Below, piece after piece: positions 60,635-64,000 of a stretch of DNA of 64,000 nt. Source of the stretch: Parietichytrium sp. I65-24A (lineage: Eukaryota; Sar; Bigyra; Thraustochytrida; Thraustochytriidae). Both the position numbers and the translations under genes were made by a program. How positions within the stretch are numbered: the stretch's first letter is position 1; each line of letters starts with the position of its first letter. Under the pieces are notes generated by a model. It did no database searches, had not been told where the DNA came from, and worked only from the letters and a program-made list of their open reading frames with translations. The stretch lies in contig BLSF01000019.1 in the NCBI GenBank assembly GCA_012862575.1, positions 434,001 to 498,000 of the forward strand, in the 5' to 3' direction.

Positions 60635-61516
60635 ATGGCTTCCCGCGGCGTGGCTCTGCTGTGCACTCGCAGAGAGGGAGCGGCAGACAATGAGGTGGAT
60701 CCGCGGACGTTCCTCTCCCGCATGTCGGTGGACGCAGCACCAGCGAGACCGCTGCGCGAGCTGGCGAACGGTGCGGTAATCATTGTGCAGCAGGTGACTC
60801 TTGTGTTCGCGGTGTTCGCGTCGTACCTGGAGCACGCGAAAGCGGACGCGGAGGGGCCTGCCGGACCGATACATGTGGCAGTTATCGTGGCAGCGGTTGG
60901 ATGTCTCGCAGCTTGGGACGCGAGTAATTTGCTGCGGAGAACGGGCGGGAAGGCACCTATGCTGACGGGCCAGGCCGCGCTTTGCCTTGTGCTGGTGGCC
61001 GTGTTCTCCCCGCTGCTTCGGACGATAACCGAGGCCTATTCGTCAGACACGGTGTATATGCTCGCGACGGGATGCGCCGTTGTGCACCTCTATCTTTATG
61101 ATTACATGCCGCACGCGAAGCTGGTTCGAGCAACCTTAGACTGCACTCTATCTCTCAACTCGGGGTTCATGATGTGTCTGCTGCTCGGATCGCGTCTCCA
61201 GCACAGCGAGCAGGTGGCCAGTTTTTTGTTTTCCGGAATCGTGCTTCTTGTCATGGTTCCGGACACCTTGCTTGCGCTGCGCTGGAGATTTCAGCGCGAA
61301 ATGGAGATGATGAGAGTGCCAGGGAATCTCATCGCCATGGCGTGTGTTACGTGGGCACTAATGGTTCACGACATGTATGATGCTCTGCTGGGGTACCTTG
61401 CCCTATCAGCTTTTCTTGTTCTGTGCTGTCCAATTATCATCAAACTCCTGAACAGCCATAAGAATGTGATTCGCGGTCCGTGGGACGCCGTGTCAGTAGA
61501 AGAGGAGCCTGAATGA
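60635..61516 (+). CDS. PIGC: PIG-C / Gpi2, subunit of GPI-GlcNAc transferase
   Basis: From ATG 60635 the protein has 293 residues, close to human PIG-C (297). The N-terminal segment VALLCTRREGAADNEVDPRTFL matches the 'Y-R----DN-VD-RFL' start of the family. Hydrophobic segments follow from about residue 45 onward (six to eight). The strongest marks are FSPLLRTITEAYSSDTVYML (family: SP-LKTLTES-S-DTI), LYLYDY, the TLSLN-like TLDCTLSLNSG and the C-terminal IRGPWDAVSVEEE (family: I-GPWDEA). PIG-C/Gpi2 is an ER membrane subunit of the complex that transfers GlcNAc to phosphatidylinositol, the first step of GPI-anchor synthesis. The protein appears complete. Confidence 0.9.
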   Translation: MASRGVALLCTRREGAADNEVDPRTFLSRMSVDAAPARPLRELANGAVIIVQQVTLVFAVFASYLEHAKADAEGPAGPIHVAVIVAAVGCLAAWDASNLLRRTGGKAPMLTGQAALCLVLVAVFSPLLRTITEAYSSDTVYMLATGCAVVHLYLYDYMPHAKLVRATLDCTLSLNSGFMMCLLLGSRLQHSEQVASFLFSGIVLLVMVPDTLLALRWRFQREMEMMRVPGNLIAMACVTWALMVHDMYDALLGYLALSAFLVLCCPIIIKLLNSHKNVIRGPWDAVSVEEEPE

Positions 61517-61659
61517 GGTCCTCCAATCCCGGAAGACTTTTGTTTTAGAAAGATGTTTTAAAAGCGAAGCTGCCAGCCCTGCTGGGTTTCCTTCGCTTCA
61601 ATGGTGTTTATACTACCCTACCTCTTCGCATGCGCACTCGGACCTTTTCAAATTTACTG

Positions 61660-62235
61660 TTAAATATCTTCAGACTCGTACGAGTTCCAGCGGCCCTTGT
61701 CCCATCGAGATGCCCTTTCACTTGACGGCTGCTGTTGTTGGCTGCGTTCCTGTGGCGGCGCATAGTTGTGTCTGTGGTGGGGCGGTGTCTGGGGGCGAGG
61801 CATGAAGGAGTCGAATCCTCCTCTCTCGCGATCTTGAAAAGGAAATTCGTTAATATCTGGCGGTCTAAACGGTGTCGGAAGCATCTCTTGTAACATTTCG
61901 TCCATGGATCTCATCAACAAATCCATGAAAGGATCTAAGCCTCGTCCTTGATGCGGCGCATATCTCTCCACAGAACCCTCGTGAGCGGGAGGGTTTTGGC
62001 TAAAGCCTCCAAAGCTGCTCGCCGGGAACTGCTGCTCAGGCTGAGGGGACGTGGAATTGGTCTCCAGCCTTTCTACTTCTTCGACTGGCCGATTGGGGCA
62101 CTTACGCAAGAGCTTTTGAAGCACACTGCACCGCACTCCTCCGTCTCCGCTGCTGGAATCGGACTGGCAGTGTCTCGACATCTCCTCAAAATACCTGCAC
62201 GCAGGGTCTCGCACATGCTTGAACTCAGACGCCAT
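61660..62235 (-). CDS. twin CX9C (CHCH-type) protein with long C-terminal extension
   Basis: From ATG 62235 the protein has 191 residues. Near the N-terminus two exact CX9C motifs occur: CRYFEEMSRHC and CSVLQKLLRKC (about residues 12-22 and 35-45), separated by a Ser/Gly loop and followed by PNRPVEEVERLE. Twin CX9C proteins are oxidatively folded in the mitochondrial intermembrane space by Mia40/Erv1. The C-terminal 140 residues are Pro/Gln/His-rich and contain a helical segment DPFMDLLMRSMDEMLQEML. An in-frame extension upstream of the ATG is ignored because it corresponds to a 21-bp repeat in the leader. The exact orthologue is not recognised. Start and motifs make coding likely. Confidence 0.7.
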   Translation of the reverse strand: MASEFKHVRDPACRYFEEMSRHCQSDSSSGDGGVRCSVLQKLLRKCPNRPVEEVERLETNSTSPQPEQQFPASSFGGFSQNPPAHEGSVERYAPHQGRGLDPFMDLLMRSMDEMLQEMLPTPFRPPDINEFPFQDRERGGFDSFMPRPQTPPHHRHNYAPPQERSQQQQPSSERASRWDKGRWNSYESEDI

Positions 62236-64000
62236 GACCGCGTCGCTTGCAGCAAATCGAATCCCGACTTTTACCCCAACTGCAACCTGCAATATGCAAT
62301 ATGCAACCTGCAATATGTAATCTGCAACCTGCAGTCTTCAGCCTCGAAAGTTCCGGAAGTGAGGACTGCTCTTGCAAAGCGAAAGAACCACGTTCTCTCA
62401 AAGTGTACTCGCAGTCAGTGGTGATTTGGTAACAGGTTTTGGGACTTGCAGACTGTCCTCGACACGTGTGCAAGGACACTCCCTCTGACAAACAACAAAC
62501 AAACACATACTTCATACTCCCTTCCTGCTATTCCCGTCAACGAGCAAGGAATTGATCGCGTACAAAGAGCTATTCTCCGCCGATGTTCTGATTTCCTCCT
62601 AGTGCACCGGTATGTACCGGTGGTACCGGTAATTTATTCTTTAGTTACACCGAACGAATACGAACGGAGCTGTAAGTATTGTTCTTCAAGTCAGTGCTGA
62701 TGGCTGTAATAAACGTGGAAAGCCGCCGAAGCCGTCTTCCGTAGATTACCGTGGACATGTACAAAATTGGTAGGTTGGTGATGTCTATTGGGTTCTCCAT
62801 ACTCGTTCATGGAGAAGCTCTCTTTTGTTCGTTGCAGAACCCACTGAATGTTCGTTTATTCATTGGAATGCTTCCCACCTAGTAGTAGCCTATAGGTTCA
62901 GTTAGGCTGCGACGTCTATCATTCTATTCCTCGGACTACTATCATTAGAGATAGCCTATGATTTAGTTGATGAAGTGTGCACATTCAAGTTGTTGTTGTG
63001 CACATCCGGGTGTGTGGCGTTAAACATCATTGTTTCAAAGTTCAGGGTATTTCCATCGCTTCTTGAAACTGCGCAGGCGATACAAAATTCAAAAAGTGAT
63101 AAAGAGAGAATCCATTTTAGTGTCTTGCTGTGTGAATCAATCTCAAAATCACACCGGCCAAGTACGGTCAGCCTCATCCATGCAAGCTCCTCAAGTGTGC
63201 ATTTGCCGACGAGCTGGGACGGAGCCCCTCGTCTGATGGCTGAAACGTTCCGTCGTGTAATCTGACAAGAATAGCGGTGTCGAAATTGCCAATGCCATGC
63301 TTTTATCAACACTGTAAACGAAGAAAACTTTCTTTCTTGGACAGTGTGAATGGGTTCAAATGGATTTGGATTGATTACTCAAGGGAAATTTCCTATGTGG
63401 TTAAGGTTAGCTATGTACCGGCGTAAACAGCGAGATTTGTCTGAATCGTATGTGTGCGTCTACTGTAAACGACTAGTAGCGCACGTGCCAGCAGCCTTAA
63501 GGCCAGGATACTGGAAATAGGGAGGCCGAAGGCTCGTGTGTCGCCACATTACACGACTTGTGAAGTTCGATAGGTTTCGCTACCTAACAAAATGGATTCG
63601 CTATGTGCAACACTGGTTCGGTAACATGGGCTCGGGGCCATGGTCTAAGAGCCAGTTGGGCTTGCCCGTCGTCCCTTAATTAGGCCCAATTATGTGATAC
63701 AATAATAATACACTTGCTCCTACACGAGGCGTCTAAGCTTAAGGCCCCTTAAACGGCAATAGGACTAGCGGTCGCTCCGTCGGACATCGAAAATGATAGG
63801 TAATTCTTAGGCCGCACCAACCTGTAGCTACTAGTAGCTATTTAAGTTGATAGGGGTACAGGCATCCGCTACGCGCTAGTCATAGAAACAATCGTGAGAA
63901 CGTCTGAATTCACTCTTCCGAATCCTCTAGGCATTATTAATCCTAACATTAGAACCACAATGTCCATTCAGAGCTCTACTAGTGGACCCAGTAATTCACG
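62236..64000. other. 1.8-kb right end without recognisable genes
   Basis: A three-unit 21-bp repeat lies at 62281-62336, an ACCGGT palindrome cluster at about 62605-62632, and CTAGTAGTAG/AGCTACTAGTAGCT words near 62880 and 63828. Short frames at 62956-63312 on both strands lack protein character. The last 500 bases are AT-rich and without features. Confidence 0.5.
62281..62336. repeat. 21-bp tandem repeat, about 2.7 units
   Basis: TGCAACCTGCAATATG recurs at 62281 and 62302 and, truncated, at 62323. It lies in the leader of the CX9C gene. Confidence 0.85.

Noticed and set aside
1-64000. CRISPR arrays, bacterial operons, prophage or rRNA
   Set aside because: None visible; genes are eukaryotic with GT-AG introns and no regularly spaced repeats were found.

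Overview
The window is eukaryotic nuclear DNA: long, mostly intron-less genes on both strands, a few spliced genes with GT-AG introns of about 73-94 nt, and strictly eukaryotic functions (gamma-secretase PEN-2, GPI synthesis PIG-C, SSU-processome helicase DHX37/Ecm16, complex I LYR subunit, class C GPCRs). The density, few introns, IRE-type AGC kinase and expanded GABA-B-like receptors fit a heterotrophic protist. I favour a thraustochytrid/labyrinthulomycete-type stramenopile, but this is inference; no rRNA or marker gene settles it.

Layout. 1-20 kb is housekeeping: a gene cut by the left edge, a DUF218 membrane protein, an LRRC57-like protein (3 exons), an IRE/Greatwall/Rim15-type kinase, an unknown 557-aa protein, a small Cys-rich membrane protein, a secreted protein with an 8-residue repeat (3 exons), PEN-2 (2 exons), DHX37 and NDUFB9. 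20.6-24.7 kb is a DNA transposon gene (BED-like finger, PIP-box-like motif, DDE-type core, C-terminal zinc fingers). 25-32 kb holds a type II membrane protein with a degenerate TTL-like domain, a cytochrome P450 without the usual I-helix acid-alcohol pair, and a coiled-coil protein.

32.4-51.2 kb is the outstanding region: four tandem same-strand intron-less genes for class C (GABA-B-like) seven-helix receptors. Their ectodomains combine IPT/TIG domains, a bacterial-type BMP/PnrA periplasmic-binding domain and an unnamed eight-cysteine segment. Two members share about 980 bp of near-identical 7TM sequence, pointing to recent gene conversion. A fifth, divergent receptor at 56.9-60.1 kb has BMP, then Kelch repeats, then a 7TM domain. 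Between lie a secreted glycosyltransferase-like protein, a NEPRO-like nucleolar candidate and a Frag1/DRAM/Sfk1 protein. The right end holds PIG-C, a twin CX9C protein and 1.8 kb with no recognisable gene.

The genes do not form one pathway. The coherent unit is the receptor cluster, which looks like a diversifying chemosensory family that uses small-molecule (nucleoside-like?) binding domains.
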